64,000 nt of DNA from assembly GCA_944327135.1 (NCBI GenBank), contig CALVGQ010000012.1:33326-97325 (forward strand), in the 5' to 3' direction. The notes under the pieces were generated by a model. That model was given only the letters and a program-made list of their open reading frames with translations, ran no database searches and was not told the DNA's origin. Within the stretch, counting starts at the first letter, position 1, and each line of letters starts with the position of its first letter. Below, one piece after another: positions 33,157-43,505 of this stretch. Source of the DNA: an uncultured Erysipelotrichaceae bacterium (GTDB lineage: Bacteria; Bacillota_I; Bacilli_A; Erysipelotrichales; Erysipelotrichaceae). The translations under genes were made by a program, and so were the position numbers.

Positions 33157-34306
33157 GACTGATCCGACGATCCAGTTCAGCCAGTTCTTCTTCCAACTGC
33201 TGAATAAATTTCTTTTTATCCTCGATCTGCTCTTCCATGTCGTCTACTGCTGACTGGCTCAGCAGAGTTTTGATTTCATTCTCCATCCAGCGCAGCTGTC
33301 TTTGCTGCTTTTGAATCAAATCCATCTTCCGACTGCGATTTTCCTGCATTCGCTGCAGCCATTCCGTGTGTCGGCGGTCATTCCATTCTTTCAAACCATC
33401 AAAATAACGATCTGCTGCGGTTCTGAATGAAGCCCAGAGCTGATCTTCTTTTTCTTTTCCACAGAATCCAATTTCCTTCCAGCTGCGATTGAGCTGCTTC
33501 ATCAACTCCGTATTCTCTTTGGAATATTCCTCTTTTTCGGCGATCGCTACTGCCTGATCCACCAAAGCCTGTTTTTTTGCTGCTTTTTCTTCCTGTTCCG
33601 CATGAATTCGATCATAAGCCTGAGCTCGACGATCATAGAATTTTTGACGTGCCTGATTGAACGCCTCCCACAGCTGATCATCCGTCTGCTTTCCGCTAAA
33701 TCCGGCAGCTTTCCATTCCTCCATCATCTTTCTTAATTTTTCACTTGTTTTGTTCCATTCTTCTGAGTCTGCCAAAGCCTCTGCCTGCTGAATCAGCTGC
33801 TGCTTGATCTGCCGGGAATTCGCATTCTTCGCCTGCCGTTCTTCCCAGTTTTGATGTCTTCGATCAAAAAATGTCTGGCGAGCACGGCTGAACGCCTCCC
33901 ACAGTTGGTCATCCGTCTGCTTTCCTGCCGATCCTGCGGCTTTCCATTGAGACATCAGCTCATTCATTTCCTCAGCAGCCCGGTTAAAATCATTGGATTC
34001 CGCAAGTTTCTCAGCCTGACGAATCAAATCCTGCTTGATCTTCTGGATGCTTTCCAATCCTTCTTTTCGCTTTGCATAAAAAGTATCAATCACTGCATCA
34101 AATTCTTCAGCCAGTTTGTCTTCATAAGCAGATTCCCAATAAGGAATCTGACGCCATTTTTTTCTTAGCTTCAAAACAGCTGGAGCCGCAGTACTCCAAT
34201 CCTGATCTAAGTCCAGCGATTTAGCCTCTTCAATCAGTGCTTCGCGTCGCCGGATGTCCTCATCAAGATCTCTTACTTCTTCCATTTCATCAAAAGCCAT
34301 CTTCAT
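33152..34306 (-). CDS. DUF349 repeat coiled-coil protein
   Basis: 384 aa, highly charged and helical, with four DUF349-like units of about 75 residues, each with a W-K/R-x-x-G/P core and a (F/Y)(F/Y)xRR(x) end: KKWRQIPYWESAYEDKL, QWKAAGSAGKQTDDQLWEAF, EWKAAGFSGKQTDDQLWEAF and SWKEIGFCGKEKEDQLWASF. A final coiled coil (ENEIKTLLSQ...EELAELDRRI) ends the protein. DUF349 proteins have no agreed function. Units two and three are nearly identical at DNA level, a sign of recent internal duplication. Confidence 0.85.
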   Translation of the reverse strand: MKMAFDEMEEVRDLDEDIRRREALIEEAKSLDLDQDWSTAAPAVLKLRKKWRQIPYWESAYEDKLAEEFDAVIDTFYAKRKEGLESIQKIKQDLIRQAEKLAESNDFNRAAEEMNELMSQWKAAGSAGKQTDDQLWEAFSRARQTFFDRRHQNWEERQAKNANSRQIKQQLIQQAEALADSEEWNKTSEKLRKMMEEWKAAGFSGKQTDDQLWEAFNQARQKFYDRRAQAYDRIHAEQEEKAAKKQALVDQAVAIAEKEEYSKENTELMKQLNRSWKEIGFCGKEKEDQLWASFRTAADRYFDGLKEWNDRRHTEWLQRMQENRSRKMDLIQKQQRQLRWMENEIKTLLSQSAVDDMEEQIEDKKKFIQQLEEELAELDRRISQ

Positions 34307-34482
34307 TACTCCTCCACTTCAGATGCTGCACATCACACTCATGAATGCATTATAGCATTTTATTTCTCAGATTTTAAGAGAACTTTATTCGGATTGAATT
34401 GTTTTTTTAGAAATTCTAACGAATTGCTTCTTCAATTCCCCTAAAAATTCAAAGTTCTTTGTATTTTCTTGTAACTTACGTA

Positions 34483-34508
34483 AAACAAGCGGAAAACTCC
34501 GCTTGTTT
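34483..34508 (-). terminator. Terminator of the purine operon
   Basis: AAACAAGCGGA (34483-34493) pairs with TCCGCTTGTTT (34498-34508), 4-base loop, 28 bases after the purD stop. Confidence 0.85.
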
Positions 34509-34535
34509 CAAAATTTAAACTAATGAACCTGTATC

Positions 34536-35792
34536 TTATTGATTTATTCCTTTATCCCCAATATCGTTCCGCCAAAATAAGGAGTCACAACGAATCTTTG
34601 CGATTTGCTGATATACTTTTTCTTTGGCTTCTTTGAGATCTTTGCCTTTTTCAGCTACGAACAGAACCCGGCCTCCAATAGCCGTCGTTTTCCCCTCTTT
34701 TTCTCCGGTTCCCATATGAAATACCGTTGCGTCAAGCTGATCTAGCCCCTCGATTATAGCTCCCTTAGCGTAGCTTTGCGGATATCCCTGATTCGCCAAT
34801 ACCACGCCCAGTACCGCTTCTTTTCCCCAATGCAAGGTCACCGGTTCCTTATGCATGACTTTCTGGATCACACGATACAGGTCGTCCTGCATAGAGAGCA
34901 GCAGCACCTCTGTCTCCGGATCCCCAAAACGAACATTGAATTCGATGGTTTTAACTCCTTTTTTCGTCCACATGCAGCCGCCATAAAGAACTCCCTGAAA
35001 TGGAATTCCTTCTTTGACCATCGCCTGAGCCATCGGCTTGAGAATTTGCTCTACAGCCTGTTCAATGGCTTCTTTTGGCAAATGACGAACCGGCGTATAC
35101 GCTCCCATTCCACCAGTATTCAACCCTTTGTCCTGGTCTAGAGCCCTTTTATGATCTTGGGCAATCTCCATCGGAATGACCAGTTCTTCATTAACAAAAG
35201 CCAGCTGAGAAAATTCTTCCCCTTCAAGAAATTCCTCAATAACTACTGAGCTGCCAGCTTCATCAAACAAATGATTGCACATCATTGCTTTCAGCGAGGC
35301 TTCCGCTTCTTTTCTTGTCTGGGCAATGATGACTCCTTTCCCCGCTGCCAGCCCATCCGCTTTCAAAACCACCGGCATCGGCTGTTTCTTCAGATATGCC
35401 AGCGCTAATTCGTAATCGGAAAAACTTTGATACGCCGCAGTCGGAATGCCATATTTCCGCATCATTTCCTTAGCGAAAACCTTGCTTCCCTCCAATTGGG
35501 CTGCCGCCTTTGTCGGTCCGAAAATTGCCAGTCCTTCCTGCTGGAAAGCATCCGTGATACCTTCACAAAGCGGAATCTCTGGACCGACAAAGGTCAGATC
35601 GATCTGTTCTTTTTTCACAAAATCTTTCAATCCCTCAAAATCATGCACACTCAGATCTACACATTGGGCCACATCGCGCATTCCCGGATTTCCCGGAGCC
35701 ACATAGACCTGCTCTACCTGCTCGCTTTGAGCAAATTTCCAAGCGATCGCGTGTTCCCGACCGCCGGATCCAATCACTAATACTTTTGCCAT
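34536..35792 (-). CDS. purD: Phosphoribosylamine-glycine ligase
   Basis: ATP-grasp enzyme, second step of de novo purine synthesis. 418 aa: VLVIGSGGREHAIAWKFAQS at the N-terminus, FVGPEIPLCEG, ATP-grasp KADGLAAGKGVIIAQT, and the C-terminal metal-binding ETEVLLLSM within FNVRFGDPE. Start overlaps the purH stop by one base (TGATG). Last gene of the operon. Confidence 0.97.
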   Translation of the reverse strand: MAKVLVIGSGGREHAIAWKFAQSEQVEQVYVAPGNPGMRDVAQCVDLSVHDFEGLKDFVKKEQIDLTFVGPEIPLCEGITDAFQQEGLAIFGPTKAAAQLEGSKVFAKEMMRKYGIPTAAYQSFSDYELALAYLKKQPMPVVLKADGLAAGKGVIIAQTRKEAEASLKAMMCNHLFDEAGSSVVIEEFLEGEEFSQLAFVNEELVIPMEIAQDHKRALDQDKGLNTGGMGAYTPVRHLPKEAIEQAVEQILKPMAQAMVKEGIPFQGVLYGGCMWTKKGVKTIEFNVRFGDPETEVLLLSMQDDLYRVIQKVMHKEPVTLHWGKEAVLGVVLANQGYPQSYAKGAIIEGLDQLDATVFHMGTGEKEGKTTAIGGRVLFVAEKGKDLKEAKEKVYQQIAKIRCDSLFWRNDIGDKGINQ

Positions 35793-37324
35793 CAGTGCTT
35801 AAAATGACGGGTTCCGGTTGTGACCATCGCGATGCCTTTTTGATTGGCCATATCAATCGAATCCTGATCTTTGATGCTTCCGCCTGGCTGAATGATACAG
35901 GCAATGCCATACCGTGAAGCCAGTTCAACCGTATCGTCCATCGGGAAAAATGCATCTGAAGCCAGGATCGCACCCCGTGCTTTTTCACCCGCTTGTTCCA
36001 AAGCGATCAATGCCGCTCCGACGCGGTTCATCTGCCCCGCCCCGACGCCAAGAGTCTGACCATCCTTGACAACGACGATTGCGTTGGATTTCACATGTTT
36101 TACGATCTTTTCTCCAAACAGGCAATCCAGCTTCTGTTCTTCCGTCGGCTCCTTGATCGTGACCGTTTTCAAATCTTTTAATGTGCTCTCCAGCTTATCT
36201 TCTTCCTGGACCAAAAGACCGCCGGTAACGCTGACACATTTCTCTTTCGGGTCTTCTCCTTCCCGATCAAAGGTCATTAACCGGATGTTCTTCTTTTTGC
36301 TCAGCAGCTCAAAGGCTTCCTTAGAATACGATGGAGCAAGGATGATTTCCAAAAACATTTTGCTCATCGGTTCAGCAACGCTGAGGTCCACTTCTTCATT
36401 AAATGCGACGATCCCTCCGAAGATGCTAACAGGATCAGCATCATAAGCCTTCTGCCAAGCCTCTGTAATCGTATCGGCAACTCCTACTCCGCATGGATTC
36501 ATGTGTTTTACTGCAACAACCGCCGGCTGACCTTCAAACTCTTTCAAGATCTGCAATGTTGCACTGGCATCTTGAATGTTGTTATAGGAAAGTTCTTTGC
36601 CATGCAGCTGTTTCGCCGTCGCGATGGAATATCGATATTTTTTATAAGCCGTGTAAAAGGTCGCCTTCTGATGCGGATTTTCTCCATACCGCAAGGTTTG
36701 CTTCAGATCATAGGTACGCGTTATCTTCTCTGGATTTTCCTCTTTTACAAAATCTGTAAAGAATTCACTGATCAAAGCGTCGTATGCCGCGGTTGTTCGA
36801 AATGCTTTCGCCGCCAGCCATTGCCGTGTCGCTAATGTCGTATCCCCCTGTTCGCGAATTTCTTCCAGAACACGCTCATAGTCCTGTACATCCGTAACCA
36901 CCGTAACAAAACGATGATTTTTTGCCGCGCTGCGAATCATGCTTGGACCGCCGATATCAATGTTCTCAATCGCTTCCTCATACGTAAAGTTCGGTTTCAG
37001 CACAGTTTCCTTAAATGGATACAAATTAATGCAGACCAGATCGATCGGCTGGATATGGTGTGCTTCCATTTCCGCCGCATGCTTGGCATTATCACGGATG
37101 CCAAGCAGTCCGCCATGAACTAGCGGATGCAGCGTTTTGACTCGGCCATCCAGCATTTCCGGAAAATGGGTTACCTCATCAATGGCGGTCACTGAAAGTC
37201 CTGCTTCTTCCAAGGTACGCTTGGTTCCTCCGGTCGAGATGATCTGATAGCCGCAAGCTTCCAATCCTTTGGCAAAGGGAATCAATCCGCTTTTGTCGCT
37301 GACGCTCAAAATCGCTCGTTTCAT
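35792..37324 (-). CDS. purH: Bifunctional AICAR transformylase/IMP cyclohydrolase
   Basis: Carries out the last two steps to IMP. 510 aa: N-terminal IMP cyclohydrolase ([47 protein letters not shown]) and C-terminal AICAR transformylase ([25 protein letters not shown] with catalytic Lys-His, [14 protein letters not shown]). Overlaps purN by 4 bases. Confidence 0.97.
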   Translation of the reverse strand: MKRAILSVSDKSGLIPFAKGLEACGYQIISTGGTKRTLEEAGLSVTAIDEVTHFPEMLDGRVKTLHPLVHGGLLGIRDNAKHAAEMEAHHIQPIDLVCINLYPFKETVLKPNFTYEEAIENIDIGGPSMIRSAAKNHRFVTVVTDVQDYERVLEEIREQGDTTLATRQWLAAKAFRTTAAYDALISEFFTDFVKEENPEKITRTYDLKQTLRYGENPHQKATFYTAYKKYRYSIATAKQLHGKELSYNNIQDASATLQILKEFEGQPAVVAVKHMNPCGVGVADTITEAWQKAYDADPVSIFGGIVAFNEEVDLSVAEPMSKMFLEIILAPSYSKEAFELLSKKKNIRLMTFDREGEDPKEKCVSVTGGLLVQEEDKLESTLKDLKTVTIKEPTEEQKLDCLFGEKIVKHVKSNAIVVVKDGQTLGVGAGQMNRVGAALIALEQAGEKARGAILASDAFFPMDDTVELASRYGIACIIQPGGSIKDQDSIDMANQKGIAMVTTGTRHFKH

Positions 37325-37908
37325 TCTTCTTGTCCTCTACTTTCTTTTTCCAAAATCATTTTTAAGGTATTCGGGTAGAGTTCATGTTCAATCGCATGGA
37401 CTTGCTGCTCGATTTCCTCATGGGTCCAGCCCTCCTGAACCGCAAAGGCCTGCTGGGCGATGATCCGCCCGCCATCCAGATCCCGGTTGACATAATGGAT
37501 GCTGACCCCCATGACTTTGACCCCATAAGCAATCGCCTGCCCGATTGCATCCTTGCCTTTAAAAGCTGGAAGCAACGAGGGATGAATATTGATAATTTTA
37601 TTTGGATAAGCTTCCAGCAAAAGATCGGAAAGAATCCGCATATAACCGGCAAGCACGATCCACTCTACTCCAGCCGCCTGACAGCGGGTCAGGATTTCCC
37701 GCTCATAAGCGGCTTTATCAGCATAATCCCGAGCCCGGAAGACAAATGTTTCAATGGCTCTTTTTTGTGCTTTCTCAATGATTGCTGCCTGCGGCTGATC
37801 GACCACGACCAAAGCAATTTTTGCAGCTAGTCGGCCTTCTTCGATCGCACGAGCAATCGCCTCAAAATTGGTCCCCGTTCCTGAGGCAAACACTGCTATC
37901 CGTTTCAT
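37321..37908 (-). CDS. purN: Phosphoribosylglycinamide formyltransferase PurN
   Basis: Folate-dependent third step of purine synthesis. 195 aa: [15 protein letters not shown] phosphate loop, VLAGYMRIL, and the catalytic [12 protein letters not shown] (Asn, His) plus [15 protein letters not shown] (Asp). Overlaps purM by 4 bases. Confidence 0.96.
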   Translation of the reverse strand: MKRIAVFASGTGTNFEAIARAIEEGRLAAKIALVVVDQPQAAIIEKAQKRAIETFVFRARDYADKAAYEREILTRCQAAGVEWIVLAGYMRILSDLLLEAYPNKIINIHPSLLPAFKGKDAIGQAIAYGVKVMGVSIHYVNRDLDGGRIIAQQAFAVQEGWTHEEIEQQVHAIEHELYPNTLKMILEKESRGQEE

Positions 37909-38930
37909 TGAAAATAAATTCCTTCCTGATCGATCACACGACCAATGACACTGGCTTTTTCATTGCATTGCTGCAAAATAGCCAACGTCTTTTCCACATC
38001 GCTTTCAGCCACCACCAGAATCATTCCAATTCCCATATTGAAAACATGGAACATCTCTGACTGCGGCATCTGGGATAATTTTTGCAGTACATGGAAGATT
38101 GGCAGAATTTCCCAGCTTCCCATATCGATTTGTATTCCAAGACCCGGATTCAGACAACGCGGCATATTTTCATGAAACCCACCTCCAGTAATATGGGCAA
38201 TTCCATGTACATCAATTGTTTTCAGCACTTCCAATACAGCCTTAACATAGATCCGAGTCGGCGTTAGCAAGGTATTTCCGAGGGAATCCGACAATTCGTC
38301 AAATTTCGCATTCAGATCGATCTGATGGTCTTTCAGGATGATCTTACGCACCAAGCTGAACCCATTAGAATGGACACCACTGCTGGCCAAACCGATCACC
38401 ACATCTCCTGCCTTGGTTTTTTCGCCAGTAATGATCTTCTTTTTCTCAACACAGCCCACCGTAAATCCAGCAACATCATAATCATCCACATCGTACATAT
38501 CCGGCATTTCTGCCGTTTCACCACCGATCAAGGCACAATTTGCTTGTACACAGCCATCTGCCACCCCTTTGACGATCTGTTCGATCTTCTTTGGATAATT
38601 TTTTCCCACGGCGATATAATCAAGGAAAAACAACGGAGCTGCTCCCTGAGCAATCACATCATTCACACACATTGCCACGACATCCTGACCGATCGTATCA
38701 TGCTTATCCATCATAAAAGCCAGTTTCAGCTTGGTTCCAACCCCATCGGTTCCACTGACCAGCATCGGTTCCTGATAACCCAAGCTGGCCAAATCAAACA
38801 AACCTCCAAAACTGCCAATGCCGCTGACCATTCCTGGGCGGAAAGTTCGTGCCACATGTTTTTTGATGCGTTCTACCGACTCATACCCAGCTTCCAGGCT
38901 GACTCCCGCTTCTTCATAGCGATTTGACAT
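37905..38930 (-). CDS. purM: Phosphoribosylformylglycinamidine cyclo-ligase
   Basis: Makes aminoimidazole ribotide (fifth step). 341 aa: [40 protein letters not shown] and [15 protein letters not shown] are the family motifs. It follows purL after three bases. Confidence 0.97.
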   Translation of the reverse strand: MSNRYEEAGVSLEAGYESVERIKKHVARTFRPGMVSGIGSFGGLFDLASLGYQEPMLVSGTDGVGTKLKLAFMMDKHDTIGQDVVAMCVNDVIAQGAAPLFFLDYIAVGKNYPKKIEQIVKGVADGCVQANCALIGGETAEMPDMYDVDDYDVAGFTVGCVEKKKIITGEKTKAGDVVIGLASSGVHSNGFSLVRKIILKDHQIDLNAKFDELSDSLGNTLLTPTRIYVKAVLEVLKTIDVHGIAHITGGGFHENMPRCLNPGLGIQIDMGSWEILPIFHVLQKLSQMPQSEMFHVFNMGIGMILVVAESDVEKTLAILQQCNEKASVIGRVIDQEGIYFQ

Positions 38931-38933
38931 TCT

Positions 38934-41900
38934 TTATTTCCCCTTTCTGAAATAATTCACGCCGTTGGCGAAAATATTCTGTTTTTTCTTTCCTGGAATA
39001 TTTTTAAAGACATCTGTAAAATACCGTTCTGAATGCCCCATTTTTCCAAGAACATGGCCGTCTTCTGAAACAATTCCTTCGATCGCATAGGTCGATCCAT
39101 TGCAATTATAAGGTTCTTCCATCGTTGGATTTCCCTCTTCATCACAATACTGGAAAGCAATTTGACCGTTTTGGATCAGGGTCTGAAGCTGTTGGTCATT
39201 GACCACGAATTTCCCTTCGCCATGAGAAACCGGAATGCTGAATACTTCTCCTAATGTCATTCCCTGCAGCCATGGGCTGTTATTGGAAACCGCCCGGGTT
39301 CGAACCATGGTCGAAACATGACGATTGATATCATTACGCACCAGCGTTGCATCGTTCTGGCTTAAAGTTTGGACCTCTCCATAAGGTAGCAACCCCGACT
39401 TGATCAATGCCTGAAAACCATTGCAGATTCCAAGGATCAGTCCATCCCGTTCCCGCAAACGTTGCAAAGCCGCCTTGATTTTTTCGTTTTGCAAAACATT
39501 GACAATGAATTTGGCACTGCCATCCGGTTCATCACCACTTGAAAAACCGCCCGGAATAGCCAAAATCTGGACCTGATCCAGCAGTGCAGCCATTTCTTCA
39601 ATGCTGCTGAAGACATCTTCTTCCGTCAAGTTTCTAAAGACAAAGATCGTGCATTTTGCCCCCTCTTCCTCAAAAGCTCGACGCGTATCATATTCACAAT
39701 TCGTTCCAGGGAAAACCGGGATCAATACCCGAACTTCCTCCACCGGATGACTGCAGCAGAACTGCTTTTTAGAGTGATAATCTGTTGCTGGGATCAGTTC
39801 CTTTTTGCCATTGACAGCCGCTGGATACAAGCCATTCAGGGTCTGTGTCCAGCTTTGTAATACTTCTTGCTGAGTCAGGGCAATCCCATTGATCTGATAA
39901 TCTTTGTTTGTTGTGATTCCCAGCTCATGCAGCAAATTGCAGCAAATTGGTTCTTTTAGCTCCACTACGATTGCCCCTGGAGCTAATCCCAAAAGATCCA
40001 ATTCACTCTTTACAGTGAAGCCCAACCGATTTCCAAAGCTCATTTTCAGCAAAGCAGCCAGAATACCGCCTTCTTCTGCAACATAAGCACTTATAATCTT
40101 CTTTTCCCGAATGCCCTTTTCAACCTGTTCGAACATTTCCTTATAGCTCTTCAGGTCCGGAAGCCCCTGCGCATCTTTTTGGGGCAGAAAAACTGCCAGC
40201 TGATGCCCGGCTTCTTTCAATTCCCCAGAAAGGATCGAATCCACATGGGCACAGCTGCAGGCAAAGCTAATCAGCGTCGGGACAACATCGCGGTCCTGGA
40301 AAGTTCCAGACATCGAATCTTTGCCTCCAATGGCTGCTTTTTTAAAATAATCCTGAACTCGGATCGTTCCTAAAAGCGCCCCAGCAACCTTTCCCCAGCG
40401 TTTTGGATCCTGATTCATCCGTTCAAAATACTCTTGGAAAGAAAAGTAAACCTGCTCAAGGCTTCCCCCAGCAGCCACTGTTTTCGCCATGGAATCCAGA
40501 ACACTGTACTGTGCTCCCAGAAAAGTATGATAATCCATTAATCGTGGATTAAACCCATAAGCCAAAATGGAACAAGTCTTGGTTTTTCCATCTGGAAGCG
40601 GTAATTTCTGAACCGATACCTGAGTAGGAGTCAGCTGAGTTTTTCCGCCAAACGGCATCAGGACCGTCGTCGATCCAATTGACGCGTCAAACGTTTCAAC
40701 CAAGCCTTTCTGCGAGCACACTTCCTTTGAGGCCATCATGGCCAGAATATTCTCTTTTGTCAAAGCCGGACTTACAAACGGATTGGCTCCCTCTTGATCG
40801 GCAATCTCTGCTTTTGCTTTCTGACGTGCTCCTGCTGTATCCACGAACCAGCGGGCAATATCCACAATTTTCTGGTCCTTCAGCATCATTACCAGCCGGC
40901 CGTTGTCTGTCACTTCTGCCACCGCATAGGCTTCCAGATTTTCCCGATGAGCCAAGTCCATAAATCGCGCTTCATCTTCTTTGCGAACGACTACTGCCAT
41001 TCGCTCCTGGCTTTCGCTAATCGCAATTTCCGTTGCATTCAAGCCGGCATATTTCGTCCGTACCTGATCCAAATGAATGATGAGCCCTTCAGCTAATTCA
41101 CCGATTGCAACACAGACGCCGCCTGCGCCAAAATCATTGCACTTTTTGATTAGTCGTGTGCATTCTGGGTTGCGAAAAAGCCGCTGGATCTTTCGTTCTT
41201 CTGGAGCATTGCCCTTTTGGACTTCGCTTGCACAGGTATCCAATGAAGCACTGGTATGCTCCTTGGAGCTGCCGGTAGCACCGCCGATTCCATCCCGACC
41301 GGTTCTTCCTCCCAGCAGCAAAACAACGTCGCCCTTTTCTGGCGTTTTCCGTACGACATGGTCCGCTTTGACCGCACCGACCACGGCTCCTACTTCCATG
41401 TGCTTAGCGACATATTTGTCATGATAAATCTCTTTCACAAAGGTCGTTGGCAGGCCAATTTGATTGCCATAGGAAGAATTCCCGGCAGTCGCCCGCTTGC
41501 TGATGACCTTTTGCGGCAGCTTGTGCGGTAAGGTGGCTTCAATGGGCTCCAGCACATTGCCGCAGCCGCTGATCCGCATTGCCTGATAAACATAGCTCCG
41601 ACCGCTCAGCGGATCGCGAATCGCACCGCCAATGCATGTGGAAGCCCCGCCAAACGGTTCAATCTCGGTAGGATGGTTATGTGTTTCGTTTTTAAATTGA
41701 AGCAGCCATTTTTCTGTCTTGCCATCATGATCTACATCCACAAACACGCTGCAGGCATTGATTTCTTCAGAAACCTCCACCTCCTTGGCTAGTCCTTTTT
41801 GTCTTAGCCAGCGGCTGTTGATGGTGGCCATATCCATCAGCGTTATCGGCTTATTCTCTCGCCCGCAGTCCTGACGCAGCTTTAGATAACGGTTTAAAGC

Positions 41901-42638
41901 CTGATCAAGTGCTTCCTGAAGTGTTCCAGAACAAATCTTGATCGATTCCAGGCTGGTTTCAAAGGTCGTATGCCGACAATGATCGCTCCAATAAGTATCA
42001 AGCACTTTAATCTCTGTCTCACGAGGATCCCGGCCTTCTGAATCCCGGAAATACGCCTGAACCAAAAACAGATCCTCTTCAGACATTGCCAACCCCTGCT
42101 GCAGGCGGAATTCTTCCAGCTTGTCCTTATCCCATTGGATAAATCCAGAAAAATCCTGCAGCGGCGTCATTTCTACATTGCGATCAATTTCCAGACGTGA
42201 AAGATCCTTGATTCTAGACTCGATCGGATTGATCATGTAGCTTTGAACCTGACGGACTTCCGCAGCATTGGTATGTCCTTCCAAGATGACAGCTTTGCCA
42301 CAGGTCACTGTGCAGATTGATTTGGGATCCAACAGCCGAATGCACTGCATGGCACTGTCTGCCCGCTGATCATACTGTCCCGGCAGAGTTTCCATCGCAA
42401 AACCAACCTGTTCATCCAAGACAATGTCCTCGATCACCTCATCGACCATTGCTTCGGTAAACACCGTCGCAATCGCCTGCTCCAACACCGCTTCTTCAAT
42501 ATTGAAAATATCATAAATGTTAATAATTCGAAGTCCGCTCGCCTGCAGCTTGAAGTTTTCTTTCAGTACCGCATACATGTCCAATGCTTCCGTGCGAAAT
42601 CCTTCTTTTTTTTCGACAAATATTCGTTTGTTGACCAT
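38934..42638 (-). CDS. purL: Phosphoribosylformylglycinamidine synthase, single-chain clostridial type
   Basis: Fourth step of purine synthesis, ATP- and glutamine-dependent. 1234 aa, the large form, here with the N-terminal layout of the clostridial subtype (PurS-like part to about residue 200, then TYWSDHCRHTTFE). Two AIRS-like halves carry FKNETHNHPTEIEPFGGAST and GGKDSMSGTF. The C-terminal glutamine amidotransferase has PGGFSSGDE, the nucleophile in ILGICNGFQAL, and a His-Glu pair in VSHGEGKF. Because it is single-chain, no purS or purQ is needed. Confidence 0.96.
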   Translation of the reverse strand: MVNKRIFVEKKEGFRTEALDMYAVLKENFKLQASGLRIINIYDIFNIEEAVLEQAIATVFTEAMVDEVIEDIVLDEQVGFAMETLPGQYDQRADSAMQCIRLLDPKSICTVTCGKAVILEGHTNAAEVRQVQSYMINPIESRIKDLSRLEIDRNVEMTPLQDFSGFIQWDKDKLEEFRLQQGLAMSEEDLFLVQAYFRDSEGRDPRETEIKVLDTYWSDHCRHTTFETSLESIKICSGTLQEALDQALNRYLKLRQDCGRENKPITLMDMATINSRWLRQKGLAKEVEVSEEINACSVFVDVDHDGKTEKWLLQFKNETHNHPTEIEPFGGASTCIGGAIRDPLSGRSYVYQAMRISGCGNVLEPIEATLPHKLPQKVISKRATAGNSSYGNQIGLPTTFVKEIYHDKYVAKHMEVGAVVGAVKADHVVRKTPEKGDVVLLLGGRTGRDGIGGATGSSKEHTSASLDTCASEVQKGNAPEERKIQRLFRNPECTRLIKKCNDFGAGGVCVAIGELAEGLIIHLDQVRTKYAGLNATEIAISESQERMAVVVRKEDEARFMDLAHRENLEAYAVAEVTDNGRLVMMLKDQKIVDIARWFVDTAGARQKAKAEIADQEGANPFVSPALTKENILAMMASKEVCSQKGLVETFDASIGSTTVLMPFGGKTQLTPTQVSVQKLPLPDGKTKTCSILAYGFNPRLMDYHTFLGAQYSVLDSMAKTVAAGGSLEQVYFSFQEYFERMNQDPKRWGKVAGALLGTIRVQDYFKKAAIGGKDSMSGTFQDRDVVPTLISFACSCAHVDSILSGELKEAGHQLAVFLPQKDAQGLPDLKSYKEMFEQVEKGIREKKIISAYVAEEGGILAALLKMSFGNRLGFTVKSELDLLGLAPGAIVVELKEPICCNLLHELGITTNKDYQINGIALTQQEVLQSWTQTLNGLYPAAVNGKKELIPATDYHSKKQFCCSHPVEEVRVLIPVFPGTNCEYDTRRAFEEEGAKCTIFVFRNLTEEDVFSSIEEMAALLDQVQILAIPGGFSSGDEPDGSAKFIVNVLQNEKIKAALQRLRERDGLILGICNGFQALIKSGLLPYGEVQTLSQNDATLVRNDINRHVSTMVRTRAVSNNSPWLQGMTLGEVFSIPVSHGEGKFVVNDQQLQTLIQNGQIAFQYCDEEGNPTMEEPYNCNGSTYAIEGIVSEDGHVLGKMGHSERYFTDVFKNIPGKKKQNIFANGVNYFRKGK

Positions 42639-42647
42639 AACATCCCC

Positions 42648-43136
42648 CTAGATTTTCATCTTTTCAAGTACATTCTTTCGCATCGCTGCTTTATGGGCAT
42701 CCATTTTCTCATGGAAAACCGGATCAAAAGCCCCCAGAATCGAGGCAGCCAGCACTGCTGCATTTTTCGCTCCAGCCTTTCCGATTGCCACAGTCGCGAC
42801 GGGTACCCCCGCAGGCATCTGTACGATTGAAAGCAAACTGTCCAGTCCATCCAATGTCCCTGTTTTCATCGGGATGCCAATGACCGGCAAGGTCGTACAG
42901 CCTGCAATTACCCCTGCTAAGTGAGCCGCTCCTCCTGCCGCAGCAATAATGACCTTTAGTCCCCGATCATAAGCCGTTCTAGCATATTCAATCGTTTCTT
43001 CCGGCGTACGATGAGCGCTCAGTACGATTTTTTCATAGGGAATGCCAAACTCCTCCAATTGATCAAACGTGTTTTCTACCGTTTCCAAATCGCTCTTTGA
43101 ACCCATCACTACACCAACTACCGGTTTTTCACTCAT
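42648..43136 (-). CDS. purE: N5-carboxyaminoimidazole ribonucleotide mutase
   Basis: Class I PurE, moving CO2 from N5 to C4 of the imidazole; it normally needs PurK, which is not in the window. 162 aa: [53 protein letters not shown] and [17 protein letters not shown]. First gene of the operon, behind the riboswitch. Confidence 0.96.
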   Translation of the reverse strand: MSEKPVVGVVMGSKSDLETVENTFDQLEEFGIPYEKIVLSAHRTPEETIEYARTAYDRGLKVIIAAAGGAAHLAGVIAGCTTLPVIGIPMKTGTLDGLDSLLSIVQMPAGVPVATVAIGKAGAKNAAVLAASILGAFDPVFHEKMDAHKAAMRKNVLEKMKI

Positions 43137-43162
43137 TTTTTCCTCTCCTTTTTAAAATAAAA

Positions 43163-43285
43163 TAGACACTGTTTTCACAATGTCTACAAAGCAACGCCAA
43201 AAAAGACGATTACTTTGTAGTCCCGTCCTTTCCGGGGACGAGGTAGAAACCCGGGAACCCTATTATCCCGTTTATACAAAAGTAA
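43163..43285 (-). promoter_or_regulatory. Guanine-type purine riboswitch with terminator, controlling purE-L-M-N-H-D
   Basis: Minus strand. P1 arms are at 43275-43285 and 43210-43220. Between them are the conserved TATAA, the P2 region GGGTTCCCGG, J2/3 TTTCTACC and P3 closing with GGGACTAC; the C of GACTAC corresponds to C74, which selects guanine over adenine. The P1 3' strand CTACAAAG (43213-43220 in reverse) can instead pair with CTTTGTAG (43184-43191 in reverse), which overlaps the 5' arm of a terminator (43163-43186, TAGACATTGT/ACAGTGTCTA, then TATTTTATTTT). Ligand binding therefore should favour P1 and termination: an OFF switch. Confidence 0.92.
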
Positions 43286-43467
43286 ACGACAAAAAGAAAA
43301 AAGCAGGTGTAAAAACCCCTGATTTTCTTACTTATCCTGTAAAAGAGCCTGATTTTTGAATTGATTGTTAGTATTCATAAGTCACCCTGCCCTCTCACAT
43401 CAGCATGATACCACAAAGACCTGAAAGTGGAAAGTCTTTTTCCTTTGAATTCGAATAAAATTCCATC

Positions 43468-43498
43468 AAAAAATGGCACCTTCTTCAAGAAGGCGCCA
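43468..43498 (-). terminator. Terminator after the lipoprotein gene
   Basis: Minus-strand stem TGGCGCCTTCTT/AAGAAGGTGCCA (one G-U pair) followed by six T residues (43468-43473). Confidence 0.88.
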
Positions 43499-43505
43499 GA
43501 TTCGT

